NCBI RefSeq assembly: GCF_050947875.1
Contig: NC_134568.1
Location: 266,807,202 to 266,871,201 of the forward strand
Length of the DNA stretch: 64,000 bases
Reading direction: 5' to 3'
From: Dermacentor variabilis
Taxonomy: Eukaryota; Arthropoda; Arachnida; Ixodida; Ixodidae
The translations under genes were made by a program, and so were the position numbers. The notes under the pieces are model-generated. The model worked only from the letters and a program-made list of their open reading frames with translations, was not told the DNA's origin and made no database searches. Below are positions 48,355 through 59,699 of this stretch, piece by piece; position 1 is the stretch's first letter; each line of letters starts with the position of its first letter.

Positions 48355-48850
48355 GTTCTGCAGCGACCTTTGCTCACTGAACTCCTTAGGTCTGTGCGTG
48401 CTTTCCTTAGACTGTTGCTTTGGCCTGGGTTCAAAGCAGTAGATCTATGTCTCGTCACGAGTTACCAGTTTGTTCAGTAAATCTGATTTATTTTTGTAAA
48501 ATGTTCCAAAACAGCCTCCAATATTCTGACACGTTTCCTTTCTTGTTCAGTTCTGAAAATTTTTGAGAACCACATCCCTGCAACCTTTCTCGTTTCTCAG
48601 TCGACGCGGATAATGACACGAAGTCGTGATATTTCAAGTTATGTATCAACAATTTTGGCTTATATTGGCAAGCTTTATAAATTGATAAAACAACTTGTAA
48701 CATGCAGTACCACATGAAGAGCCACTATCACCAAAAGCTTGTGACATTTCATCATGGATATGATTTGCACATTTGCCTTAGAGAAACAGGAAGTTGACTA
48801 TGGTCCTAAGCTCGGCCACAATGAACTTTTCTGGAGGTGCTGAAATGTTA
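48355..48850 (-). pseudogene. mariner-family transposase relic, minus strand
   Basis: On the minus strand the N-terminal helix-turn-helix region reads APPEKFIVAELRTIVNFLFL, a stop, then GKCANHIHDEMSQAFGD. After several breaks comes RKRVRILEAVLEHFTK, then a shift to KSDLLNKLVTRDET and, past a stop in place of Trp, IYCFEPRPKQQSKE and HRPKEF. This order (N-terminal HTH, LVTxDETW with the first catalytic Asp, then a basic PKxF segment) is that of mariner (DD34D) transposases. The remaining catalytic residues and C-terminus are absent, cut off where the SINE begins. Multiple stops and frameshifts show it is long dead. Confidence 0.8.
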
Positions 48851-50352
48851 AATTTGAACCTAAATGAGAAAAATAGAATGGAAACATATTTGGATCATTT
48901 TTGCGTCATTCAACATAGACAAATTGGCCAATATATGCAGCAAATTACAGCTACCTAGGTCTCTTTTTTTTATGGGTAAGGCGCACTATACTTATTAGCA
49001 GCCCCTCTGGACTAAATACATGAGAAGGGACAAATAGTTTTGCTGGGCATCCACGACACCAAATTTCCATGAGGTTCTTAGCTGCATTTAAAAGAAAACG
49101 TTAAAATCTCGCGACTGCAGGCACCAGCTTTTATTTATAACGGCAATCATTTTACAGAAATTGAAAAATTATGAAATTAAAAGAAAAATCTGGTGTGCCA
49201 AGTTTTCAACTCTGTAACACAGTAATAAATAAAGATAGCACGATTCTGTAAACTGCGCCTATTAATGCAAAGAAAGCGGATGAAATTGCTGTAATATACA
49301 CCGCTCTAAAGTATAGCAATAATTTGTCAGCAGAACGTTTACGGAACCCTCGTAAACAATATAACAGTTTCGCGTAAGCTGTGAACTCATTTATAAAAAG
49401 TTTCCCCTTTAGATGCTCTAACAGATGCCGCTTACCGAACTGCCATATCTGTTCTTGGTGCAGAGTTCCTAATTTGTTGCATTTCCACGGCACGCGGCCC
49501 GAACAGTTACGAAGCACAGACTGCTCGAACATAGAAGACGATTATTAAGGACCGTGCGATAGCTTTTATCCCCTGAAGTGGGAGGGAAGTGGGAGTGGAA
49601 AGAAGGAACGGAAGTATACTGCGCATGCGCAGAACTATCATGACGAAGACACAACAGTAAACTTTGTGCTTCAATCTTTCTGAAACTTACCAATTTGCGG
49701 CAATTTTCGCAATATACATGAAGCCCTAAATTTTAGAACAGGCGATGTACATTCGCTAAACTCTAACTTCATCTCGCAAATGTAACACGTTTCATTAAAA
49801 TCGGTCTAGTGGTTGCCTCATGACAGCATTTCTGTGGTTTCCGTGTATTTGAACGGGAAAAATCGGAGTTGGCGCCGCGGTAAAACTCCTTAAAGGGAAC
49901 CAACACCTCTGGGTCAACTGCAACTAAGAGCTGCCGATGCCAGCCGCTGCGCATTCAGCAAAAGATGAGTCGATGTTAAAAACAACGACACCGACTGGGC
50001 GCAGCGCGGCCCATTCTAGGCCTGTGCGGGCGAACAAATGCCTGAGGTTGCATTCAGCGAGTCTCTGTAATCATGCGGACCACCTGGCAGTGAGACCTGA
50101 ATAGAATCTGGACAGCCGTGCCTTTATTCAAGCAGGCTATATAAAGGTCGCGTCTGCCCGCTTGCGCTCCTCGTATCATAATTATGTCAGTTTGTACGTT
50201 GTAGTGGCATACCGAGTCTTTTTCTATAATTTATTACTTGCGCGTGCTTTCGGACACGTTAAAGGTTGTCTTCTTCTTTTGATATATAAATTCGTGTATG
50301 AATATTTGATTTACAATGGCAGCTCGTGCCTTGTTCTATCATTGTCCCCCCT
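48851..50352. other. no recognised gene; may include the mariner 5' flank
   Basis: AT-rich. The mariner's terminal repeat could lie at 48960-49210, but I could not define it. Nothing else recognised. Confidence 0.35.
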
Positions 50353-51003
50353 CGTATAAGGGGTGATCATTTTTAAGTTTTCCAAAATTTTTGAATGTCG
50401 CTGGTGACATTTAGCGTAATTCTCGAAGAGGCGGACATTACACGCACGAGAAATTGAAACACATATTCAACTAGTAGACAAAAGTTCGTTAATTCGGTAA
50501 TTACTTCACGGCAGATATTGCAATCTGCGAATTGTAACCGGTGAGCTTGCAATACGTACCCACTTGAAATGAATCTCCATTATGACACCAGTTTCGAGAT
50601 ATTGTTTCCCAAAGTATGGGACGAAATACACAGGGGTTCCAGTTACCTTAATGCTTCAGTTCATAAAAGATTGTTTTGTTGAAAAAGTTAGTGAAACAAC
50701 CGTGCATTCTTGCGGGGAGCTTAATGGCGTATATTTCCAAATTGGTGTCATTCTGGAAATTCCTTCCAAGTGGATACGTCTTGCAACCTCACCGGCCACA
50801 ATTCGTAAATTTCGATATGTGCCGCAAAGTGATTAATTAAGAAATTGATTAGTGATTTGTTTTATTTCGTTGAATATGCGTTTATATTTGGCGTGCAAGG
50901 ATTGTCCGCCCTCAATAGTCCAGCTCAAAGATTCGAACTATGTTATCTGGAACAGGTTATTTAAAAAAAATTCGAGAAAACTTAAATATGACCGCCGCGT
51001 ATA
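50353..51003. mobile_element. long-TIR repeat family, copy 2
   Basis: The left end CGTATAAGGGGTGATCATTT faces the right end CGAGAAAACTTAAATATGAC...CGCGTATAG. Block order matches the copy at 59041: GGCGGACATTACACGCACG, ATTGTAACCGGTGAGCTTGC, TATGACACCAGTTTCGAGA, TCATTCTGGAAATTCC, ACCGGCCACAATTCG, TAGTCCAGCTCAAAGATTCG. The halves are imperfect inverted repeats. No transposase frame. Confidence 0.75.
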
Positions 51004-52950
51004 GTTAATGCCATTGTGTTTTCACCGTCAAGTGTCATAGCTGCTTTCTTTTTTCGTATACTAAAAACCAATTTACCCGTGAGCACCATAGTACGCCTCG
51101 TGTTGGCATATACGTACTTCGGTTACAAGCTCTCACCGTTCTTCGTCATCTCTTGTCCAAAGAAGCGGCACTATAGCCCCAAGTTCTTTGTGTTACTGTG
51201 GTTCTTATTTGGTTGTTTTCGCTCACTGAAATCGTTTGTAGGGCTTTTCTCGTGTTCAACGAATTTTTTTTTCTTCTAGGCCGCGTGCCTTGTTGGAAGA
51301 GAGCGTTTGTCCCAACCCTTCCCTCCTTCAGTACCTAGACATCCGAGTGCCGCGAATTGGGCGGCGGCTCTTCCTGGACAACGATTTGATTTAATTTTTT
51401 TTTTTTCATTTCAGTTGTCATCTTCCGCTACCCGCACGCTTCGCGGATTATGTGGAAACACAAAAATCAGGGTCCGAAATTGCCAGTTCGAAAACTCGTC
51501 ATTGCAAACGACTTGTGCCAAATGAAAAGGCTTTTCCTACAAAACTATATACTGAGTCACAAATATACTACGTTAAAACCACAGTAGAAACATTCGAGGC
51601 TTTTCCCGGGCCACTAACCTAGAAAGATATGTTCGCAAGAAAAAAGAAATGGCGCATGCTACAAAGAAAGAAAGGCTAAGGGGATAAGCTTTGTCCCTGA
51701 GAAATGAGCAGCAATGCATCGTGGGTTGGAAAGGATGAAGGGCTGGGACTGAACGAGATATTACTGGGTAGGATTGAAAATACCAGGCAGTATGGGTTCA
51801 CCTTTTTTTTTCTTTGTGTAGTTCACACATTTACGACTTGATAGCACTGTTGCACAAGTCTGTTTTGAATGAAGATAGTGAACAAAGACAAACAAAAACC
51901 ATGCTCGCGCGCGACCGCTTCCTTTTATATGGAATTGTAGCCCTGACTGCGGCAATTAGATTCGTGTTCGAACATGATGTGAGGCACAGAATGACCATTG
52001 AAGCCGTAACACCTTCGGTGACAACAGTCATGCTAGAACTCAAAGCGCCGGAAACGCTGTGAGCGTAGTACGTACTACAGAGTTTAAGCATATAGCTTAT
52101 AGCAGCGAACGCAACGACTTGGTGTTAGCGTGCTATGATACCCACTGCACATGCCCAGCGAGTAGGCGAGGCCGGGAATATTTGCAAGCGTACGTGTTTT
52201 CGGGATTTAGCGTTCAACTAGAGTTCAGCACTAGCACACGTAAGAGAAACCTTGCGTACGTGAACACGGCGGTGCTCGTCGAAGTGGCTGCCGTCCGTTT
52301 CGGATCTATCAAGTCATCGTCCTGCGCTGTGTAGCTCATTGTTTCCTAATTGATGCTTATGTTTGCTTCATATTTGTGTCATGATTAGTGACATTAGCAT
52401 TAGCGACAAGTAGGCGCTGCTTTCGAGACCTGTTCTCGATTTTTCGGCACTTTATACTCAGTGAGAGACGCTGTATTAGCTGTATACGTGACCTCGGAGA
52501 TTTCTCTGCGCGCGCCAAAAGTCACGCACGTTCCCCAAGCTCAGAAGCCATAGGCTTCAAATCTTTGATTGTAATTAGTATTTTGTATAAATAGCAGCAC
52601 AAACTAAATTTTTGCGATTATCATTATCATTTGCGAAACAGCAAAGTATCGTCGTAGCCACCATAATTGGCACTATGCGAACAATAAGCTTACAGTATCG
52701 GGTCAGCTCGACTGCGCTTGCTTTACTGATATTATGTGAACTTCAGTATAGATCGAGTCACAGTCGTTTGCGTTGGCGTTAGGTTAGGTGCACTCCTGCT
52801 TACGATATAGCACTAGTGTCGCTAGTGTGGCGTCGCCCGCCAGCGTACGCAAGCACTTTACACTGTACTGAAACTGTCAATTGTCTTCCTGTCCAACGAT
52901 GGTTCCATGTCGTGGCAGCGTCCACGCGTTGTGTACATGTAGCGTGCACT
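51004..52950. other. no recognised feature
   Basis: AT-rich with T runs (51262, 51397). Short frames only. Confidence 0.4.
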
Positions 52951-52954
52951 GAGA

Positions 52955-54310
52955 AATCAATCAACTTTATTTACCAGAAACAAAAGGAACTGAGGGACAC
53001 CTGGGCAAAAAGCTGTCGCAGCAGCTTGACGGAGGCCCAGGGTCCCTTACATGGCAGTAGCACTCACATGATATATATACACTGAAGGCTTTATATATAC
53101 ACAACAAACATCACACACCACATGCATGCTTAAAAATGACATTTCACACTTGAAAGCAATATACTAAAGTGTCACTATAAAGAAAGAAAGTAGTCACGCA
53201 AACCATTTTTATTTAGCGTAGCTGTGTGCTTATATTTGTTCAGTACAGTCGGTATATTATGTGTTAACGACTGTAGGCGGCAATTGTTTGGAAACCATGG
53301 TACCTTCCACGCCTCGGGGTTACGTGTAGTATGTTTCGTGTGAGTGCAGAGTTCTAGCTGAGCAAGGGATGTAAAATAATTCTTAACATATACGGATGAG
53401 AAGTAAATCGTTTCTAGTAATCTATGTTGGTATAATTTATCTACGCGGTTTAGTGTGTATTTGAGAAATACATTATCTGTTGGTGAAAGCCGATTAACGT
53501 TCGCTATGTACCGAACGATTTTCTTTCGAAGTATTACCAGCTTTTGCAAGTTAGATTTAGATGTTGCAGTCCAGAGAAGGTAAGGATAATTTATATACGA
53601 TAAGAAGAGACCATAATATATTTGAAGTTTTGCTCTCGTAGGTAGAAATGTGCGGCAACGTGCCATAGCACCGGTAACCGCAGACAGTTTGCCGAGTTTG
53701 CCGCAGAGATGTTTGATATGGGCATCTCAACGTAAATTAGAAGAAAAATATACTCCAAGAATTGTAAATTCTTCAACAGGTTCAATGCGTTGGCTCTGAA
53801 AATAAATAGCATGATTAATGTTAAGTGGTTTATTTTTTGCGCGAAATATGAGACCTTTCGCTTTCTTTGAATTTACTTTAAGCTTATTTACCTGTGTCCA
53901 ATCGGACAAACTTGCCATAATTTTATTACATTTTTGCACAACTTCATTCGCATCAGGACCTGAGACACACAATGTGCAATCATCCGCGTACATAATGAAC
54001 TGAACCTTACTGTTTATGGTTACGATATCATATATAAAAACGCTAAACAAAAGTGTCCCAAGAATACTTCCTTGAGGCACACCACATACAATACTTAAGA
54101 GGGAAGAGTTATGTTTATTAATAGAAACGTACTGACGTCGATGTTTCAGATATGATTTGAGTAATTCTAGCGGTTTCCCACGAATTCCATACAAACAAAG
54201 CTTCCGAATAAGGATCTCGTGATTGAGGCTGTCAAAAGCTTTACTAAAGTCTATAAAAATGCCGACTGTGTAGTAGTTATTTTCAAAGCTCTGCAAAACG
54301 TATTCTTTCA
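52955..54310 (-). mobile_element. 5'-truncated CR1/L2-like LINE, minus strand (copy 2, one in-frame stop)
   Basis: On the minus strand a single reading frame runs from 54296 to 53175 and is interrupted only by TGA at 53729-53727, where Trp is expected (NLR-stop-DAHI). RT motifs are GIFIDFSKAFDSLNHEIL, CGVPQGSILGTLLFSVFIYD and the catalytic YADD (53990-53979). Then come KLKVNSKKAKGLIF, EFTILGVYFSSNL and the C-terminal FLPTRAKLQIYYGLFLSY and RVDKLYQHRLLETIYFSS. The 3' UTR shares its sequence with copy 1 at 4009-4775 and ends in a TTGATTGATT-like tail near 52958. EN and the RT N-terminus are missing. The copy is younger than copy 1. Confidence 0.9.
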
Positions 54311-54311
54311 G

Positions 54312-54352
54312 CCTAAGAAGAAGTCTAAGCCTAAGCCTAAGAAGCCTAAGTG
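54312..54352. repeat. imperfect (CCTAAG)n hexamer repeat
   Basis: CCTAAG units interrupted by AAG and TCTAAG, directly at the 5' edge of the LINE copy. Confidence 0.8.
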
Positions 54353-54913
54353 TGAGGCAATCGGCAGTACTGTCGAAAGAAATAAAAAAAATGCGAGTGT
54401 TGCTTCGTTCCGTAACAGTCGTGGTGGCACGTCGTATGGACCACCAGACTGTGATCCTTAAAAGGAAAAAAAAAACGCAATGGAACGGAGCTTTCTGTGC
54501 GCCGTGCCTCTCGACTGCAGGCTCGACGCGGCGATTACTATTCCTGTAGAAACCACATCGCCGCAGTGGTCTAACTTACGTGTTGTTTACTCCTTGAGCT
54601 GCAGCAGTAATGCCGTTGTGATATCTTATTCGGCTACATCGAGGGCAATTTTTTTAAACATTTAGTTGCATAAAATTTTCTTGAATAAGTTAGCCGAAGG
54701 AGCAAAAATAAATTGACCTCGGGGATTTGGTTCCTGCAGTGCTTAAACGTCGTGCGTCTCTTGCACTTCGCCGAGTGGCACAGTCGACTGGAGCTGAAAC
54801 TGTCTGAAGGGTTGGTGGCAGAAAGCCGGTAAAGTCGATGAGCGAGTGTCTCGTTGTGCGTGCGTGCAGTGCACACAGCTGAAATAGACTTGTGTCCTGT
54901 CTCTTACACGCAG

Positions 54914-55680
54914 ACTACTCGAGCCCGGCGTACGAAAGCGGGAGTACCGGCTTGGCACCCGTGACGGTGCTACCGGGCGGCGCCCCGAGCCCGGCCGACG
55001 CCGAGGCGAAGGAGTACCACGAGTTGTCGCCGGCCTTCCACTTCGACACCAACGAGGACGTGGCGAGCAATGTCGACGTGGTGTCCGAGCCGAGCCCCCC
55101 GCCGAGCCAGAGCGAAAACAAGCCTCCCCTGGCCGACGGCCGCAGCCGACGCAAGGGGCGCGACAGCTCGCCCCGCGCCAGGCGCAGCCCCGAGCGGCCG
55201 CGCTACACGTGCGGCGAGTGCGGCAAGCACTACGCCACCTCGTCGAACCTGTCGCGCCACAAGCAGACGCACCGCAGCCCGGACTCGCAGCTGGCCAAGA
55301 AGTGCCCGACGTGCGCCAAGGTGTACGTGTCCATGCCGGCGCTGGCCATGCACGTGCTGACGCACAACCTGAGCCACAAGTGCCCCGTGTGCGGCAAGGC
55401 GTTCTCGCGGCCCTGGCTCCTGCAGGGCCACATGCGCTCGCACACCGGCGAGAAGCCGTTCGGCTGCGCCCACTGCGGCAAGGCGTTCGCCGACCGCTCC
55501 AACCTGCGCGCCCACATGCAGACCCACTCGGGCCTCAAGCACTTCCGCTGCGCGCGCTGCCACAAGTCGTTCGCGCTCAAGTCCTACCTCAACAAGCACC
55601 TCGAGTCGGCCTGCTTCAAAGAGGACGGCTGCGTCTCCTGGTCCGTGGACGACTCGCTGGACGGCCTGCAACCGCTGTAA
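54914..55680 (+). CDS. scrt: Scratch-family zinc-finger repressor, coding exon 2 (five zinc fingers, stop)
   Basis: Second and last coding exon, completing a 311-residue protein. The acceptor is a pyrimidine-rich tract ending CAG at 54911-54913. Numbering in the joined protein: an acidic/proline-rich linker to about 130, DGRSRRK at 131-137 (a motif shared by Scratch proteins), then five fingers. ZF1 is C156/C159/H172/H176, ZF2 C187/C190/H203/H207, ZF3 C213/C216/H229/H233, ZF4 C241/C244/H257/H261. ZF5 is C2HC, with C269/C272/H285/C290. Signature stretches are ATSSNLSRHKQTHRS, VYVSMPALAMHVLTH, FSRPWLLQGHMRSHTGEKPF and KSYLNKHLESACFK. ZF3 and ZF4 are joined by the canonical TGEKPF linker. Scratch proteins bind E-box DNA (CAGGTG type) and repress transcription, mainly in differentiating neurons. 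The TSSNL and SMPA versions of ZF1/ZF2 favour Scratch over Snail. The length is close to vertebrate Scratch proteins and much shorter than fly Scratch. The exon is very GC-rich compared with its surroundings. Confidence 0.96.
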
Positions 55681-57332
55681 GCTGCGGCCTTCCCATCAGA
55701 AGAGACCCGGCCGCGCTCAGTGGGCCCACGAGGGGCATCGCGATTCGGTCGCGCCGTTCTTGTGTACTGGCAGGCTAAACAGCGGTCTGCCAATCAACGA
55801 ATCTGCAAGATGAGGAGCAGTCCTCGTCACTGTTGTTAATTCTTTTGTCTGATACTCGGCCGCAGCTCACGCAAAGCATGGGAACGCTAGGCACGCTGGT
55901 GTCAGGGTTTGCAATGTGGGTTTCGACCCAAACCGCTGTATAGGTGTACGTACGTGCCATTGCCGCAAGAAACATTTCGAATGTGGCCTCCAAAATATAA
56001 TCATTTCCGTACATTGTACAACAAGGCAAACATTTCATCATTCATAACAAAACATTTAAATGTCAAAGTACCACCGCTGGGTTCTTCATCCCATTCCTCT
56101 CTCTTGTTGGGCGGCAGCCACGAAACAAGAAATGTTTGTCTTTGTTACAGTTTGAAAGGTCCCTGGTTTTTTTTGTTTTGCTTGTTGTTGCGAGTCTCGA
56201 GTAACAGCGATCTTCGATTCATAATTGTCTGCCTGCACTAGCATTCACATAGCTATCCGGGACCCTGTGGTCAAAACGCAAGTTCAAAGTGCCACGGCTG
56301 GGAGACGACGTGCAGAAGGCAAAGAGGGCGCTTAGTTTCGCGCATTACGAAATGGCATGCATTTATCACTGCGGCGCAGCGGCGAAAACAGAAACACCCG
56401 CAGCTTGCTTTGCATCGATCGCCACGGTGAAGCTGTTTGCTTTAATGCGCATGCCATCAAAAGTGGCGCCGCCGGGCACTTTTTCACGCGTTGTGCTGTC
56501 GTCGATGCCCTCCATAGCCACCGGCACCAAGCGACGCCTGTGCCGAAAAAAAACGAAGAATTTCAGCTATAGTATGTTGCACGGCGCAGTCAAACGAAGC
56601 AATAACCTCAACCAACGTAAGCGTCTATGCAATGGTAATTACATTTTCGTTTTATTTTGCCAGGCTAAATGGAAGCCACACGGTAGCATCTGAAAGAACG
56701 CTCATTTTGAAAATCGTTCCAGCAATAAGCGTGGGCACGCATGCTACCCTGAGCACCCGGACCAAAAGCAATACGAATAACGTCGGCGAACTACAGCGCC
56801 TGAATCCGAGGACAAACGATTTGACGCGTCTAGTCAGAATCCGCGAAGGATCGCGAGCCTGGCAGGGAACCTGTCGCGTCGAAGCAAGAATCGATAAAGG
56901 CTTGCGCGCGCTTGTGCGAAAACTGCGATAGCTCTAGAAGAATGGTGCACATACAGGTGATATTTATTGAGCTCATTGTATTTATTTAGCCGAATAGGTG
57001 TTTGTTTATATACACGCTGACTTAATATTGCACGTTTCACTGTATATACTCATTTATTTGCAACAATGACATAGATCTGTGCTAGTCAGATTTAGCGCAA
57101 GTACGAAGACTACTCACTAGACACGTAGAGTATATTATTGCAAGGTCTCAAAGTATATTTAGACCACGAAGACGTACGCGTGATCAAAGGCCGGCGTCGT
57201 ACGTGAGGGACGGGCTTCTGAAGACAATGACGGAACACCCTGGCACGCTGCTTGTGGCCTAAGCAACTGGCGTCGGACACACAGATGCGCACGCGCGCAC
57301 GCACACGCACACACACACAGAGAGAGGGAGAG

Positions 57333-57370
<38 letters not shown>

Positions 57371-58015
57371 ACGACTACAAGGAAGCTCCCGTCAGCTACG
57401 AGTCTCATGAGCGCGGAGAAAAGCTTCCATGGGCATGTATCCCAACTGCTACTTGCGCGCTTGTGTTCGCTTCACTCACAGCATAACATTTCTTGCCCTC
57501 CTCCTAAATCTACGACCATCGACTTAGCAGTTTTGTGATAGTCCATGTTGCTAGATGCCAGTCAAACTTTCACGCGAGGTTCTTTTCCTCATCGTCGATC
57601 GCGTACGCTTTCAATACGTGAGCGTCATATATTAGACTTTTGGCTTCTTAGCAGCTAAGTACGTTACTGTTATGACTACAAAGTGCGCAGGTCAGTAAAC
57701 GGCTTTGCACGGGCTGGACGAAGGAGCATTCATGTTCCCACGTCGAGTTGCAAAAGGACGTCTTAGCAATTCTGTTCACAGAAAGCGTCAACCGTGGCCG
57801 TACCGTTTAGCTTATTGGTCTATATACAAAACGCTAATCTAGCGGTTATGCAACGGTAGCTTATAAATTAAGAAACCGAACCACACGCCCACAAATTCTA
57901 AATGCGTAACGGCTTAAGGGCTAACAGGAGCAGGGGATGTGGTGAAAGTTCCAAACAACTAATGTGTTCTTGTTGTAAACATTTCTGAGAACGATATCGT
58001 TATTGAAGTAATAAA
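55681..58015 (+). other. presumed 3' UTR and downstream region of scrt
   Basis: No canonical AATAAA occurs in the first kilobases after the stop codon. The first clear one I see on the + strand is at 58010-58015; AGTAAA- and GATAAA-like variants occur earlier. The stretch contains no supported coding sequence, and the (CA)n tract at 57.3 kb lies within it. A UTR of this length is plausible for a neural regulator, but the 3' end is inferred. Confidence 0.3.
57297..57371. repeat. (CA)n microsatellite
   Basis: CA repeats with a central GAGAGAGGGAGAGA interruption. Confidence 0.95.
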
Positions 58016-59040
58016 ATTGCGTGAGAATACCAGGCACTCCAAGGTTGAACCCGCGCAGCCACAAGCTGCACAGAAACAGTAACTTCACAAAGACGCTGAG
58101 GAGTAAATGTACAGATATTTCGCGACGTAATAAGAATCACTTTGAGTGTTCTGGGCTCATAAAACACAGATCGGCGAACTGCATGTCCGCACCAGTACGT
58201 GTGACTCCTTTTAAACAGGTAGTTGCTTACGAATGCAAGCGTGAACAATCCACTGAGAATTACAGGACGTCGGGTTCGCGTCAATCCTATAAGCAATAAC
58301 TCCTTCCGTGTATAGGAAATGACAATCTTCCCTGTTGTGGTGATACGTCATCACGTGCGAAGAAATAATCCTTAAAGCAATACTTACAGCACAAAAAAAT
58401 GAAATATTCTATGGTGCTCTATTCGCGTGTGAAGAAAAAAAAAGGATTAATAGGTGCAACCCATTTGGCCAGCACAATCAGGCTAAAAGCTTGTTTCGCA
58501 GCCGGATTTAAGGCACCTCGTGTATTATTTAGCAAGGACAAATCAGCTGGCAGAGCTAGCAGCAGCGGCGAAAGAACGCAAGGCACTACGACTCCCCACT
58601 GAATTTTTCCCAAACTTCGTCCAGTTCTGTTTCCGTACTGGATACGCTAACATTGAAAGTGCCAAACTCGGCGTGAATATGTTGGTCGCTGCACCAGCTG
58701 ACCGTTCCCCGATGTTCTAGCTGGATACTTCATCGGTCAACACAGTTGCGTTCAGCACCAAGATAATTCTTGTCTTAGGTCTACGCCCTGATGTCGGAAT
58801 CTTTTAAGAAGAAACGCATCAATGTCAATGACTACAAACATGTCTCTTTCTTATGCCTTGTGTTGAAACTGTGCTTCGTGGTTAACCTATCCTGTCTTCT
58901 GAACGCCAGTAGGGAAGGTCTCCCATTGTCACTGTCATTCTACTTATCATAAGCCCCTTTGCAATTTACTATTCGCTCTTTTTTTCCTTATTCTACTTGC
59001 TAAAGATGACCCACTTTGAGCAGGATCGAGGTCTTTCAAT
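58016..59040. other. no recognised feature
   Basis: AT-rich with short frames. An isolated box-B-like GGTTCAACC occurs on the minus strand near 58045 without a box A. Confidence 0.4.
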
Positions 59041-59699
59041 ATACGGGGTGTTCATTTTTAAGTTTTCTGGAATATTTAAAGACCGCCGGTTGCAGATAAC
59101 ATAATTATAGTCCTTTAGCTGCATTATTCAGAGGTGGACATTACTTGCGCAAGAAAGTCAAACACATATTCGTATAATTAGCAAAAATTCACTAAATAAC
59201 TTCATTAATTACTTTACGGCACATGTAATCTACGAATTGTAGCCGGCGAGCTTGCAAGGCATATCCACTTGTAATGTAGTTACATAATGACACCAGTTTG
59301 GAGACGTGCGCCATCAAACTCGCCGTAAAGATCTACTATTGTTCCACTTGATTTTTAATAAAGCGTTCTGTTATGTATTGAAGAACAGAATAAAATGAAA
59401 CGCCCATGCATTTCTTCCCACACTTTGGCAAATTATTTCTCGAAACTGCTGTCATCCTGGAAATTTATTGGAAGTGAATACGTGTTGCAAACTCACCGGC
59501 TACAATTCGGAGATTGCAATATGTAATAATTCATTAAAAGTTAATTAGTCAATTTTTGTGAAGAAGTTGAATATTTGCCCGATTTCTCATGCTAGTAATG
59601 CCCGCCGCTGCGAATAATCCAGCTCAACGACAAGAATTATGCTATCTGCAACAGGCGATTTTTTTTAATTCAATAGAACTTAAAATTATCACCCCGTAT
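59041..59699. mobile_element. long-TIR repeat family, copy 3 (best preserved)
   Basis: Ends ATACGGGGTG and CACCCCGTAT are perfect 10-bp inverses. Pairing continues inward imperfectly for roughly 250 bp: TTGCAGATAACATAATTATAG against the reverse complement of ATTATGCTATCTGCAA, GCTGCATTATTC against GAATAATCCAGC, and AATTGTAGCCGGCGAGCTTGC against GCAAACTCACCGGCTACAATTC. The element is 659 bp with no transposase frame, so it is a non-autonomous long-TIR or foldback element. A TA duplication is possible but cannot be told apart from the repeat end. Confidence 0.85.

Larger units (their letters stand above)
20903..54913 (+). other. scrt: 34-kb phase-1 intron of scrt
   Basis: The boundaries GTGAGT at 20903 and a pyrimidine tract plus CAG at 54911-54913 give a 34,011-bp intron. 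It divides the SNAG exon from the zinc-finger exon, the same two-part plan as vertebrate Scratch genes. It holds transposon copies in both orientations, palindromes, microsatellites and several GC-rich blocks. No other convincing coding exon was found inside it. The upstream and downstream flanks carry the same repeat families, so the repeat content itself is not special to the intron. Confidence 0.8.

Noticed and set aside
54312..54352. CCTAAG repeat as a telomere remnant (arthropod telomeres are TTAGG/CCTAA)
   Set aside because: The unit is a hexamer with interruptions, not the CCTAA pentamer, and it is only about 40 bp long.
54970..55778. Long antisense and shifted frames over the zinc-finger exon
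   Set aside because: They are shadows of the GC-rich finger exon; only the frame with the five fingers is meaningful.
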